A DNA stretch of 64,000 nt from Tachypleus tridentatus (lineage: Eukaryota > Arthropoda > Merostomata > Xiphosura > Limulidae). The notes under the pieces are model-generated. The model was not told the DNA's origin and ran no database searches. It saw nothing but the letters and a program-made list of their open reading frames with translations. Of this stretch, positions 10,008 through 23,172 are shown one piece after another. Every line of letters starts with the position of its first letter. Within the stretch, counting starts at the first letter, position 1. The stretch lies in NCBI RefSeq assembly GCF_004210375.1, contig NW_027467782.1, forward strand, positions 34,957,771 through 35,021,770, given 5' to 3'. Made by a program: the position numbers and the translations under genes.

Positions 10008-12999
10008 CAAGATAATCCTAGGGCAATGCAAAACTAAGTAGGAATTTATAATGGAGCAATTAAAATACATATCTGTTTCAGTATGACCACATCATACAAA
10101 GAATCTACTGATAAACTGGTCTAAATATCTGATATCTACAAAACATTTCAATCATTCTTTTGTTTATATAATGTTTACAGTTAGTTAGATTTCTTCAGTA
10201 TATGTGGTCTGAGGATTATTATTATTCTGTCTATTTTGTATAAGAATGGAAATTTCCAGTATTGTTGGAAGAAAAGAACTTATGAATATGTTCAGTGAAT
10301 CCGTCAAAGTACAGCTTTTAATAGTCAAAATACAGTACTGTGAAAAGTATTTGGTTAACTAAATGTATTCTCCTTTAATAAAAAGGACTAAATCTGTACT
10401 TCTATTGGGTAGTTTTATGTGTAACTGATAATGGTTTATTTGTAAAAAAAAATGTAGACTTGAATTCAAAGTTTGTGTTTTATGATGGTTCATTGCTTTT
10501 GGAAACTTTCTTTTGAAAAAATTCTCCTTCTGAATTAATTCCTTAAACCTGAGTGGATGCTGCCAGTATTCAGCCAAAAATCCTGATTTTATCCACCGAA
10601 CAGTGACAGCATCTGACAATGTGTACGTCTCTTTTATGAAAACTAACCTGAATCATGTTATTGTCTGTAAAATTAAGAAAATTGAAATTTCATAAAGTAT
10701 GGTGACAGTTTTAAGGGAATCATTAAAATAATTCCAGCAAAATGTGCAACAAATTACAGCTTTAAAGAATTGAAGCACAACAAGTAATCACTTTTGGGGA
10801 GGATCCGATTTCTCAGTGTGTTTGTTTCTGAAGTTTCCTTCATGCACCATTGAAACTTAATTTCCAAGAAAAAGAAACAAAACAATTTGATACCAGTTTA
10901 AGTGATTGGTAGTAATAAGTAGAAGGAAAAATATAATGGAATATTTAAGTTTAGAACTACCTGGATGATAGTTGTTGAAACACAAGTAGAAAGACAAGTG
11001 TACAAAGTTAAGTATTATTTTTTGGACAAGTATTCAAAATCTCTTAGAAAAGCTTCTATTTTATTTATATATCGTAGTTTAAAATAATTTTTTCTAGGCA
11101 AGACAGTAAGTTAACCAAACTCAATACAGAATAATAACAATTATTTATATGAGGAAAATTTTGTAATTCATCATATCTATTATTTCCTTGGATCTGAGGT
11201 ACTACTATTGAATTATGAGGTCCATATTTTCCTTAGCTGTAGAGCATACTTTGATAGCAGGTTTGAAGATTTTTCATGTTATGGATTACTTACAGATGTT
11301 TTTCTTTTCTTTTACTTGTTTTTAGAACTATATAAAATATCTTACCAAAACACAGTAACATATGTTACTCAGACTGTTTATTTAACAAATGAAGGTTTCC
11401 ATTAATGCTACACCAGCCAAGTTAAAATTATGTCCCTTGTGGCTTTTTTCTTTTCTGTTGTTGTCAAGATGTTTTCTTTACTGTGATGTTGAATTAAGAA
11501 TAATTTTTGGTATTTCAAAGTTATTACAGTGTATAGTATTTTTTTCTTTAAATATAAGTATCTGAATATTTCAATTGTTGCACTAATCCAAACTCTCTAC
11601 TGTTTTTGATGTATTTGTTACATCTTCTCTTGGAAATATTAATTTTTACAAGTCAGAGCTGAAATATGCACTGTTCATTTAGTGCAGAAACAATCAAATA
11701 TGAACATGTTGTCAGGTATAAACTAAAATGTTGTATAATATTCTGTGTGCCACATTTGTCATTTTACGAATATGAATTCAGAGCTTTGGAAGAAAGTAAA
11801 TTTGCAGTTGTGAAACTACTGTAGTTGGTTTTACTGTCATCACATTGGTTCATGCTTATTAAGGATGTTACATTTGTCTGACATTGAGTCTTGTTAAAAC
11901 TGTTGAAGTTATCACTTCTAATCATTATAATTGTTCAAAATTAATTGATGGTGGTGATGTGTAGGTTTAAAATAGAATGTAACAAGCAAAATTACCCATT
12001 TATAGTGATGGTTGCTGTTTAAGTAATCTAGCAAAAATACACGTACCCAGTGACAGTTACTGTTTACGTTTGTCTTGCAAAATACTTGTCCCAAGTGACA
12101 GTTGCTGTTAAAATTAATTTTTCAATGTAAATTATTTCATAAACGTTTAAAAGGTTAACTTTTTTGCAATCTTGGTTTCACTTAGAGCCAAAGCTCTGAG
12201 CTATTTATACTTCACACCATAAAACAATTAATCACTTCAGTCATGCTAAGAGCCTCTCGACAATAACATATTGTAAATGTACATTTGTATTTTTTTTAGT
12301 ATGTCATATTTTGAAATGTTAATGATAGTCTGATAAATTAAATATAGAACATCCTACTTGTGAAATAAAGTTTGGTATTAACATTATTCATACTTGTTTT
12401 ACTATCATTTCAAAAGTGAATGTTAAACTTTGCCCAAAGGAACAGATCTTCAAATGCTACATGTTTCCAATATATAAGAATTCAGAAGTTATTAACAGTT
12501 GCCAGTTTTAAACATAATGATAAAATAATGAGTATAAATGAATCTGTTGACAGTAACTGTTGACAGTAACTGTTGTCAGTATCTGTTGACAGTAACTGCT
12601 AGAATGATAGTTGTACAAACAGAAACAGGTGTAGCACCAAGATGAACTACATTTTACTTTTCTGTTATCTACGTGTAAACAGAAGGTTAACAATTGCTTT
12701 GTTCAGTGAACCAACGGTAATAACTTTGTATTAATTGTTAGTAATGTGTGTCCATTGTCTGTATATTTCACAAAGTATTGAACAATTCCAAACGTTTGCA
12801 GTGTTTGATTTTATCCTTTTGTGGCAGATAAAAACAAAACAAAGTATATTTGTACATACTGGTTGACAAGTAATCTTAAAGTAATAAAAAATAGTGCCTT
12901 ATTTAAAACAAAGTACTCTAATAGATTAATAAATCTTCATTGCCACTTATTACATCAAACTAAAAAGGTCATGCTGTATTACTAGGTGTAAATGGAAAG
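10008..12999. other. Non-coding middle-zone DNA
   Basis: No gene was recognised. Open frames at 10359-10619 (-) and 11208-11405 (+) have mirrored counterparts but carry no recognisable domain. A short repeat of CTGTTGACAGTAA at 12541-12600 has more units here than in the right arm. Two further similar blocks (CCCAGTGACAGTTACTGTT and a relative) lie near 12045-12115. Confidence 0.5.
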
Positions 13000-13452
13000 G
13001 TTTATAAGTTATTTTTAATTGAGAAAAAAAAACTATAAAATGTGACCAGAGAAAGGTTGTTTGTTATATAACAGTTTTTATATGTATTCATCTTGAGCAT
13101 TGTTTGTCGTGTATGAATATTTATGTCTAATATTTTTTGCACATCTGTTTATAAGTAGCAGTTGAAGCCTATTTAATATCATTCTAAAATCTTAAAATGG
13201 AAATATATAAAGGCAATTTAAGATGAGAGTACAAATTTAAATGAAATTGAAATATTTTTAATAGGATGTTAAGGTTTAGTTATTCATTGGGTCCTAGAAA
13301 ATGTAAGAAATGTTTGGTAATGAGGAAATGTATTTTACTTAAAATTTATATTTGAAGATTTAGTCAAATAAGTTATAATCATTCATATATTTTTCAAGCC
13401 ATTTCTTATGGGGTAGGTGAAAATGATTGATACTTAAAAGATGCTTCTTTTT

Positions 13453-13712
13453 AATTTTTTTGCAAAGCTACTCGAGGGATATCTGCACTAGCTGTCCCTA
13501 AATTAGCAGTGTAAAAGAAGAGGGAAGCTAGCTTGTCATCACCACTCACAGCAAACTTTTGGGCTACTCTTTTATCAACGAATAGTGGGATTGATCGTAC
13601 ATTATAATGCCCCCACGGCTGAAAGGGCAAGCATTTTAGCGCGACGGGGATGCAAACCCACGATTTTCAGATTACAAGTCGCACGTCTTAACCCACCTGG
13701 CCATGCAGGGCC
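13453..13712 (-). repeat. tRNA-derived SINE, family A (left arm)
   Basis: This is a full-length diverged copy. The tail end is GCAAAGCTACTCGAGGG and the head end is CCACCTGGCCATGCAGGG. It is mirrored at 42428-42687 in the right arm with few differences, so it predates arm separation or homogenisation. Confidence 0.9.
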
Positions 13713-13818
13713 TAGTCAAGAGAAACGTGAACCTCACAAAGATAATAGTTGAACAGTTTTGAACAGCTTATTTTATTAAGTAGTTAATATCTATTACTGA
13801 ATATATCTTTCACTTTGT

Positions 13819-14083
13819 GCCTAGCATGGCTAAGTGGGTTATGGAGTTCGACTCGTAATCTGATGATTGCAGGTTCGAACCCAGTCGCACCAAACATGCT
13901 CGCCCTTTCAACCGTGGGTGCGTTATAACGTGACGGTAAATCCCACTGTTCGTTGGTAAAACAGTAGCCCAAAAGTTGGCAGTTGGTGGCAATGACTAAT
14001 TGCCTTCCCTCTAGTCTTACACTACTAAATTAGGGACGGCTGGCGAAGATAGCCCTCGTGTAGCTTTGTGCGAAATTCAAATA
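13819..14083 (+). repeat. tRNA-derived SINE, family A (left arm)
   Basis: A full-length copy with head GCCTAGCATGGCTAAGTGGG and B-box-like GGTTCGAACCC; the body ends in GCTTTGTGCGAAATTC. It lies tail-out next to the opposite-facing copy at 13453-13712, so two SINEs sit head to head about 105 bases apart. It is mirrored at 42057-42321. Confidence 0.9.
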
Positions 14084-14265
14084 AATATTTAATTTTGATC
14101 TTGGAAGATATCTTCATCTGTCGGAAGTTAATGTTAAACGTCAATGAAAAAGGCAAAATTCGACAATAAATAGAGCACTGTATTTTGTTTTTCTCTCTTT
14201 GGTTTTGGGTATCATATGTACTCTGGAGTGTCAGGTGCTCTCTGACTTCTTCTGCCTTTCTTTAC

Positions 14266-14460
14266 TTATATGATCATGCAGTGTTGGTTGGTGTTAGTCA
14301 CTGCTTTAGGTTCAGAGTGGGCTGAATTTACTCCGACCCTTTTAAGATCAATGTAATTTTGGCCGAAAAGCTTGATGTTAGTTTCGTCTGACCAAAGAAT
14401 ACTCTTCCAATAGGTGAAGGGTTTATCTACATGCTTTCTTGCATACCTCAATAGTTTAAT
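14266..14460 (-). mobile_element. Tc1-type transposase fragment (left arm)
   Basis: The minus-strand frame reads MRYARKHVDKPFTYW then ILWSDETNIKLFG. This is the Tc1/mariner segment around the second catalytic-region Asp (consensus W..ILWSDE). Only about 60 codons remain and no terminal repeats were found. It is mirrored without amino-acid change at 41680-41874. Confidence 0.75.
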
Positions 14461-16364
14461 TCACAAAATAATTTATGTAGATGTGTATTGGTATAATATT
14501 TGTAATATATTATATTTCTATAAGTCTTATTGTGATACTTTTGAAGTTATGAGCAAAAAACTACTCAGGACGCAAGGGATACAAACACTTTCTGTCGTAA
14601 CTGGAGTTATGTTGAAAGAGAATAAAATTCATATAATACGTTCAAAATCTTTACAGTAAAGGTAATCAGTTTCTAAATGCAGGTAACTTTACACGTGGTT
14701 TGGGGTTCACCACGTTAATATTTGGTAACACAGACATGCGAGTGAGACGGCATTACGAGAAGTTATTGAAAATCTTTCCCACCACTGAGAGTCTATTTTA
14801 ACACCGTCTTCACTATATGGGAGGACAGTTGTATATTATCTTGTTGGAAATTGTATAGTCCCCCCATCCCCCTGGAATAACAGTAGTTATAATCCTTGTC
14901 TTCTTAAATTAGATCACGTTGTTCAACAAGATATAAAGCTCTTACGGAAAATGGAAAGCCAACTTCAAAGAAAATTTTAAATTTTAGCCTCGCCATAATG
15001 GCTCATAAAATGTCTTTAAGTTGGTTGTTGTTGTTTTGGAACAGCTCTTTTTTTCTTTCTTATTTTTGTCTTTATTTCTAGGATTATTTCATAAAATATT
15101 TCAAATGATTTACTTAAGGTTATCAGGATCTCAATAGCAATATTCTGCAAAGACAAAATTTCATATAATACTTTTATTTCTCAGTGTAAAAAAGTTGAAG
15201 CTCTTACTTATTTCACCAACCAGTTAAACATGCAAATCTCTTGTGCTGAGATACAAACGTTAACACTTTTACACTTAAAATGTATTTTTGATAGGTATCT
15301 ATCTCCTATCACACAAAGCTATCTCAATTACTCTTTGCACTCTGAGCTTTGCTGAAAAATATTTTTGTAATTAGTGCATCAGTCTTTATACCCTATCAAC
15401 TTTATGCTTTTTCTAAACATGTGCATATCATGTGACTGTTCTCCACCAGTAGTGGCACATCTGTCTCCCTCTACTATTCCTTCTTACTCCTCACTTTCAA
15501 GAATTAACCTGTTCTAAGTGAAGAACACCAGTCATGAGGAGGGCGGGTGTGAATTACCAATGGGAAATTATATTTTGATGTCAAAAAATAACTTCTGATG
15601 TGGTATTATCTCCACTCTATAAAGGTAAAAGGGTCAGTTAAGAAGCACAGCAGAATAACTAACTATCCAGAATGAACAGAAGTACTCTGAGATGAATAAA
15701 GTACATAAATGTGGTACTTCTGGAACAGGTATGCTCTTTGCACTGGAAGTTGGGAATTAAAGTAGAATGTGTGAAAAATGGAACAATAGGTTCGATCATT
15801 AGTCATGTATAAATAAATGTAAGAACATTGAACTATATATTTTCTCACCCTCAACAGGACAGATTCTATAACTCATTTGTAACCACAAGATTGTGGATAA
15901 GGCATGTAGACCAATACACACACACACACACCAACAATCAACTGTAAGTAGAATACCATCATTGTTTGTTCTCTTGTCTTCCTGAGAGACAATCAGTCAC
16001 ACTTTTTCATTTCCAGATCTACATTTGCTGCTAACGTACATTACAAATGCACTGAGAGCTCTTTCTATTTACATTTTAATTCTTAAAAACTGTTATATTC
16101 AGTGAAGCTTTGTTCAGAAATTATATCTCTTTCTGAATTGATTCCTCTGCAGCAAGTCTGTCATGAATTCTGTTGGTGTAATTTCATCTTTTTTACGAAT
16201 AAAATCCAAAACAAAATATTTTGCAATACATTTAATACAATAAGGAATACAATTTAAACTTTTCTTAATTTATTATTTTGCAATACTAAACATGAAAAAT
16301 ATATAACTACACAGATAATTACTATTTACAATGAAAATGCCATTTGAAGTACTTTTGCATACAT
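14461..16364. other. Non-coding inner-zone DNA
   Basis: No gene was recognised. A short (AC)n tract lies at about 15918-15932. Confidence 0.5.
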
Positions 16365-16625
16365 TCAGTTGTCTTTCCGATCTGAAAGACACAGAATTGT
16401 CAAACATATATTCTTCGTTTTTATTATTCTGTTGCTGATTTCTGTGGTGTTTTCCACGCTGACACGAGCGCTACTTAATTCTATAATTACGTCACCAGGA
16501 TGAAGTGTCCCAGTGAGCGAAATCAGTGTTTCATAATCTCTCATCAGGATCACGAAAACTCCTGGAACGATTAAAATAATACATATACAATAGATACTTT
16601 TTACCATTTTTACTTGGTAGTGCAT
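16365..16625 (-). CDS. Unrecognised 86-residue ORF with N-terminal membrane anchor (left copy)
   Basis: The frame begins with ATG and ends with TGA. Residues 9-28 (YCICIILIVPGVFVILM core) form one hydrophobic segment preceded by two lysines, as in a signal anchor of a type II membrane protein. The remainder is polar, with one N-glycosylation-like NTT site. Length and topology would suit the first exon of a Golgi enzyme or a small secreted or anchored peptide, but no family is recognised. The right-arm copy at 39518-39778 encodes the same protein. A chance frame is possible. Confidence 0.3.
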   Translation of the reverse strand: MHYQVKMVKSIYCICIILIVPGVFVILMRDYETLISLTGTLHPGDVIIELSSARVSVENTTEISNRIIKTKNICLTILCLSDRKDN

Positions 16626-17602
16626 CTACTTACTAAACATAAATTCATCTAAGAATAGCTAACGTGCTTTGTTTAGCGATGTTAATGAGGTTAGACACGA
16701 ATACAAAATAGTTTGAAAAACGTATTTTTCACATAAGGAAAAAATGCTTGAATATTTTGATCGCGATAACCAATTAAAATCCTTTTTTCCATTAAATTAT
16801 CTTGTTCTTGTTGATGATTCCACAGTTTCGGTTGGTAAAACTGCTTTATTCCCTATAACTCTTTATCATTTTTTATAGGAAAGTATTTCCCAAACTGGTA
16901 GTTCAATGTATTCTAACAAATTAATTATAACAGTTATATTGAATGTTGTTTAACTATTTTTGGCACAAAACATAACAACGCATTGCGCCTTGTTTTTCTC
17001 TTCTTCTTTTTTCACAACATACATGAACTTTAAAGTAACAAGAAATCAATGAAAAACACGCGGAACAGCAACTTACAACTATGTAAGCGTGATTACGTAT
17101 TTTTTTTAGGCTTTGTTATATAACTGTTGGTAATACAACGTACCCTGAGAAAATAGGTCATTATTGACTGTGCTCAATTCGCATATTTATTACCTGACTT
17201 ATCCTTCAAATTATAAACTTGTTCTTGGCTCTTAACTACAAGTGGGGAGACAACATATTAGGTCATATTGAATAATTTCTATGTTTTTCCTTTTTGAAAT
17301 TGTTAAGTGAGTAGGGTGTGATACTGTAGTAGACTGAAAAGGACAATGGTATTTATTTAACCTCCATCTTGATCATCAGTTTAAAACCTAGAACTTCTAT
17401 GCGCAGTTATTCCATAGGTGGCTTTGAGTGAAGAATATGTTAAAACATAAATTAATCAATCTGTCATGACACTTCTGTGTAAATCCGTGTGTGTGTGTGC
17501 GTTTAATCTTAGCAAAGGTCTATCTGCACTATGCTCACCCTAACTGTTTTATAAATTTTATTTTCCAAACATTTTTCAGCGCAAATTGTAAAACTAATAA
17601 AG
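16626..17602. other. Non-coding inner-zone DNA
   Basis: No gene was recognised. A (GT)n tract lies near 17487-17500, mirrored near 38641-38655. Confidence 0.5.
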
Positions 17603-17863
17603 TTTGTTTGTTTTTGAAATTCACGCAAAGCTACACGATGGCTATCTACGCTAGCTGACCCTAATTTAGCAGTGTAAGACAAGAAGTAAGGCAGCTGGTC
17701 ATTACCACCCACAGCCAACTCTTGAGCTGCTCTTTTAACAACAAATAGTGGGATTGACCGTCAGTTATAACGCCCCCACAGCATGTTTGGTGTGACGGGG
17801 ATTCGAACTCGCGACCCTCGGATTACGAGCCGAGTGCGTTAACCACCGGGCCATGTCGGGCCC
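17603..17863 (-). repeat. tRNA-derived SINE, family A (left arm)
   Basis: Body GCTACACGATGGCTATC to head CCACCGGGCCATGTCGGGCC. The internal box GATTCGAACTCGCGACC is clear. It is mirrored at 38277-38537. Confidence 0.92.
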
Positions 17864-20192
17864 AAAACTATTGAAGTGAAATTCAAAAACGTTAAGTTAA
17901 AGTTGTTTCAGTTACGATGCAAAACCTGCTGGACTAAATAATTAAATTCAAAATACAATAACAACAACTTCTACAGTAGGTAAATCCTGACTTTAATAAC
18001 TACATCATATCGAACTTTAATATGGCATCATCATAATTAGTTTAAAATTGTTGTTATTGTAATTTTAAATTAACCGTTACCTTATTTTCTGCCGGATTAT
18101 GCCATTGATAATTTTGTTTCTCCAATAATTAATTAACCTGAAAATAATATATTGAACACATAGTCCTTTCATCTTTGTTTAGATTTGCACTCACGAATTA
18201 TATTAGTAATTTAGATGTTTGGTGAAGGGAACTCTGATGTGATTTGTATCAAGAGCAGGTAAGCAAAATGAAGAGTAACAACTATTTTTATTTCTTGCTT
18301 TTCAAGTTCATACGTCATGCTGTGTTGTATCCTACAGACTGTATAATTATTCTCGTGATTCGTGGCATGTGCACAATTCACTAACGTCACGGCAGTACAA
18401 ATTGCAATGTTAAGCGTCCCTTAAGTGACAACATTTCAGTGTCTAGTAACTAAGTTTAAGACAGACATCATACTACTATACAGTGGTGCAAGTTGTTAAA
18501 ACAGGTGATCTCTCCAGGTCATCTTTCGTTGTAATAATAATAATCCTCTTAAATTTCAATTACACGACCACACATTTCACCCTGTTCAGTATTGTGGCGA
18601 CTAGAGTATGGTTTGGAGAGAAAAAAAATGTTGTTAAAGCACAGATTGTTGTTTTCCTTTTATACAAGCACGAAATAAAAAGGTGAGACATCTAATTAAT
18701 GTCATACCACGCTCAGAGCCTCGAAAACGCTCAATGGCTGAAAACAATATTGCACAAAACGCTGCGAAAACACCTGAAATTGACTACCAGTTTGGAACTT
18801 AATTGGTTGTTTGTATGCTTCTAAGTATAAAGCAACAGACTAGGTTATACACACAGTGTCCACCCTGGGTGTGAAACATTAATTGTGGAGTTATAGGCTT
18901 TCAAGCTGACCGCTAACCCTGTAGAACGCTTCGGATTTGGACGCTTATACAATTCACAATTGTTCAGAACATATGCAACAGCATTACAATAGAACATTTT
19001 CTTTTATATACGTATTGAATTGATTTTTGCCAAGTTACCTAATTAATTGTGGACTTCCTTAAATGTCCAAACTCCATTTCATTAATTAATTTTCAGTTTT
19101 AGTCATTTTGTTCCGTCCGCACTTTTTTGTTTGTCGAAATAGAATTTTTATCAAAACAAATCTAAAACTATTTTTTTTAGAAACATAAGTAAGGTATACA
19201 AATAACAGTACACTGTTCTAGTATAATATGTTATAACTGCACTCATTTGTTGGAATATATTATAAAATACACTGTTTTGTTATAATATATTATACTAGAA
19301 AAGTATAATTTACAGTTTATCGCGCTAGAATGGTTTAATTATATACTCACAGTATAGAATTACATATTTTATGGTAAAATATAATAAACCAGAATAATTG
19401 ACATGATAACTATCAGAATGGTTTATAATACATCTAATAGAGCGTTCTATGCCATTCTGTATCCTACTATCTCAGCATATTTTATTGTATACTATATTAT
19501 AACCCAACTGTTTATAATATATCTTATTAAAACAGTAAACGTTACCATAACGCATACTATAAAAATGTTTCAAAATGTACATTTAGAAAATTTAGCTTCA
19601 TGATACATGCTATAGAATGTTGTATATTGTAATGAATTATGAATAGCTGTTTGCAATATATTCACAATAAATTGTCGTATCAGCACATTTCTCCACGAAG
19701 AGTTATTAATGCTTACATCAATAAAAATATTACTCTTTTCATTTCTATAGTACACCATTTTCTTTATAGTACATAAAAGATAGATATGTAATGATTTCAG
19801 TTGTTATAACAGTATGACATACAATACGTATCATAAGAATTAATCTATTTGAATCAAATTGCAGGAAGAACAAACTACAACATCAATATAATAGAGGAAA
19901 TGAAATATTGTTACTTGATTTTAGAAGAACGCGTATAATCATAGAATACAAGACATATTTAAAACACTGTGAGCGGAAGCTTTGATTGTGAAGAAGTGAA
20001 ATAATAAACGATTAGATCCCGAGATATCGCTTTCCTTCATTTCCTTGCTAGAGATTGTAAACAAATACTTTAACTGGAAAGGTAATATTTCCTTTCCTTT
20101 GAACATTTTACAAAATTATTCAGACAAATCCAAGAACAGAGTGCAGCACAGATAAAGACAGGATTCAACTTACAGAAAGTAACATCATAAGA
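17864..20192. other. AT-rich non-coding inner-zone DNA
   Basis: No gene was recognised. The stretch 19190-19560 is rich in TATAAT/ATTATA-like words that repeat loosely at intervals of about 50-60 bases. Confidence 0.5.
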
Positions 20193-20580
20193 TACCTGTG
20201 CTCTACCCATCACGGGTATCGAAACCTGGGAAGCCCGGCATGGCCAGGTGGGTTAAGGCGTTCGACTGGTAATCTTAGGGGCGTGGTTTCGGATCCCCGT
20301 CACACCAAACATGCTCGCCCTTTCAGTCGTAGGGGAGTCATAATGTCCGGTCAATCCCACTATTCGTTGGTAAAAGAGTAGGCCAAGAGTTGGCGGTGGG
20401 TGGTGATGACTAGCTGCCTTCCCTCTGGTCTTACGCTGCTAAATTAGGGACGGCTAGCGCAGATAGCCCTCAAGTAGCTTTGCGCGAAATTCAAAAAACA
20501 AACCAACAAACAATCGAAACCCGGATTCTGGTATTATAAATTCGCAGACATGTCGCTGTGACATGCCACTGTGGGACATT
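20193..20580 (-). repeat. SINE family B remnant split by a family A SINE
   Basis: Minus-strand family B (ACCTGTGCTCTACCCATCAC, GGGTATCGAAACC, then ATTCGCAGACATGTCGC) is interrupted at its central box. The halves are 20193-20232 and about 20513-20580. A longer related copy is at 56915-57020. It is mirrored at about 35565-35955. Confidence 0.75.
20233..20512 (+). repeat. tRNA-derived SINE, family A, nested in SINE B (left arm)
   Basis: The copy runs from GCCCGGCATGGCCAGGTGGG to the A-rich tail. It is bounded by a 12-base target duplication ATCGAAACCYGG (20218-20229 and 20513-20524, one mismatch). It is mirrored at about 35636-35914. Confidence 0.95.
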
Positions 20581-23172
20581 TTGGAGTTTGAAATAACATA
20601 TATATATATATATATAGTTTTTGATACTTTACCCTAATAAACTAAGGAACTCTGCACTTTCCAAATAAACTCTCACTATCATACAAGAAATATAAATTTT
20701 GAAAATTATTCTATCTGAACATAGTTTTACGGTACTCCTTTCACGCTATTATTTAATTCAGATAATAATACATCGAATTGATATTAAGCAAATTCACTGA
20801 CTTTTTAGTCCAACCATGATATTTTATTTACATCCCCTGGTGGTAAACCAAAGAAAGTTAAAGATTGACTAGCTATCATATCCTGTTATAACTTAATATC
20901 GTCTCTAAATGGAATTCGCACTGAGTTAAAATCCACTCACATTTTCTCCTAATATAATTTGTATTATAGCCCCTATATTCATTCAAACTGCCTCTAGAAT
21001 CTAGATAGTAAAGATACTATATTTATGGAGTTTGGCAGTATGAAACTTAAATTATACTATCCATAATTAATACTGCTTTCTATATTGGCTCATTATATTC
21101 TTTCCAGATATACCTTAAAGTATGCTGTCCGTACTTAACAGTGCTTTCTAGAGCGGAGCATTATATTGTCTCCAGATATACGTTGTATTATGCTACATAC
21201 AGATGTGATTTAATGTGCCCCCGAAACGTTTCTGATACTACATTATTTTTTGCATTATGAAGTCATAGCTATATTTGGTTTAGGTACAGGTTAATACTAT
21301 CTTAACATATTACTTAATACTTCCTCATATGTGTCTTAATACTACTTGCAGATAAAAAAATTAACATTTATGGCTAATTTTACGTATTTTTAATACTTTT
21401 ATATTCCACAAACTGATTTCTCGTCATGTATCTGAACGCTTTTTTTTTAGCTGTTTATAGAGTTAAATTTATAATAAAGTAATAAATATCAATTCTTGAA
21501 ATTTTCTGGTAAATGTTTCATAAAACCAACAATTATATTTTAAGTTACAGATAGTAACAAATGAGACTTCTCTGGCTAGGCTTAACAAAACAGAGGTACG
21601 GAAACAGACATCCGAGCTTCCTTTGTGTCACATTAGGAAGCAGCAGCTTTCTGTCAAACAGAAAGATAAAGTGAACCGTGCTGCTCTATAATATTTCACT
21701 GATGATCTTCCAAACGTAATTATAATGTAATACTGTTGTTTATTATTGTAATTACGTGTCAAAATTACGAAGAATTTAATTCGCTATACATCGCTTTATA
21801 GTTTCATTGTTAAAATTAAATCTGAAAAATAAAGTATGTAAGCTATAATGTGTCTGAAGAGATAGCTATAGGCAAACAAATGAAATAGTAATATTAGTAT
21901 TGTTGTTACAACTAGTTCAAATAAAAATACTTGTGAATTAACATATGCGAGGTCATCTATGTTATCACCACATAACCCGTAATAAAAAACTGTTCGTTTT
22001 TCTTTTGTTCTTGTCGTTTTTTGCCGTACTGAATAAATTGATTCTATTTGTTTTCAATACTTTATACTGCGTATGGTAGAAAACAATAGCTGAGTTTTCA
22101 CAAGCATGGTGATTTCATTTTGGTAAGTGAGCTAACACTAAAATAAAACAAAAACGTGTTAATTTTGGTGTCATGTTTATAGGTGATAAATAACCATTAT
22201 CAAACCGTTGTACACTGAATAATAGTTCTGATGTTGTGCTTATACGAAATAATATTTGTAACTTATATCAAGCAAATATAACGATTCTGAGCTTGATTGA
22301 CCATAAATCAAATACCTTCTCGATTCAGGCTTTTAATAACAATTTTACTAAAAAAAATCGGCATATATATTATTTTATAATAAGGTATATTTATAACAAT
22401 CCAAACTATACATTTATATTTACGTTAAGTTGCAAAGTGTTTGTTTCACACACTAAATTATAGTTAGTGTAAGGTTGTCCTTTACCATTATACTCTAATT
22501 TCAAAATTACCAAAAGCGATATTTTAAATTTGTATAGAAGCGATGTTACGTATGTAAAACATAGCTGTCGTTTTACACATGCTATTCTTTCATAAAACAT
22601 GTAGTGCACCTAATACCAGTTATAGGGACAGTACATCACAAAATTAATAGTTGTTCAGGATTAAAAACAACTTAACAGATAGCGATATGTTTATACAAAA
22701 ATAAATCGAAATATTGTAAAGAATGTTAAAAAATATAATTGATAAGAATAGGAGGAACAATAACTTGAATATATAAAACTTAAATAACAATACACATGAA
22801 AACAACAACATGAAAGCTACATTCATTGTGCTCTTGCTCATAGAATTAAGATATGAACGAACTGCAACTGACATAGAGAGAAAAAAAATATAGCGTGCTC
22901 ACCCGCACGGCTAGATTACACTAAATGTTAGTGCTTCGATAACGAGATTCAATGTTGGGCAACAATATTTCAGGCATCATTGAAGAAATTCCTGTTCGTG
23001 AATTATCGCAACAAGTTCTTGCCGTGCCAGAGTCTAAACAAATCCTGATGTAACAATGCGTAGAGTCTGCTGAAAGATTTAAATATAGTAGAGAGAACAA
23101 TGTTCGTATGTTACAACTGCTTTGGGGGTGAACGTAGCAGATAGAACGTGAACGTAATAAATAAAATAGAGA
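20581..23172. other. AT-rich non-coding DNA 3' of the left FoxA copy
   Basis: A (TA)n tract lies at 20593-20616. Open frames at 22236-22463, 22406-22609 and 22644-22874 are low-complexity and A/T-driven, and are matched in the right arm only because the arms are near identical. No gene is supported. Confidence 0.55.

Larger units (their letters stand above)
5511..13000 (+). repeat. Left arm of the inverted duplication, middle zone
   Basis: This aligns with the reverse complement of about 43150-49567 at roughly 95-97% identity, with many small indels. Examples are 8909-9180 against 46570-46844 and 12540-12830 against 43330-43600. Two inserts (6287-6899 and 9516-9926) are present only here. 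The change to near identity occurs close to 13.0 kb. Confidence 0.85.

Noticed and set aside
13784-13992. Two overlapping open frames conserved in both arms
   Set aside because: They lie within family A SINE sequence read antisense.
15918-15932. Dinucleotide runs as regulatory or CRISPR-like repeats
   Set aside because: They are simple AC, GT and TA microsatellites (also near 17490, 20600, 50170, 53490) with no spacer structure.
22236-22874. Three adjacent open frames mirrored in the right arm
   Set aside because: Low-complexity, A/T-driven residues (Ile, Asn, Tyr, Phe, Leu) and arm-wide identity explain both their existence and their conservation.
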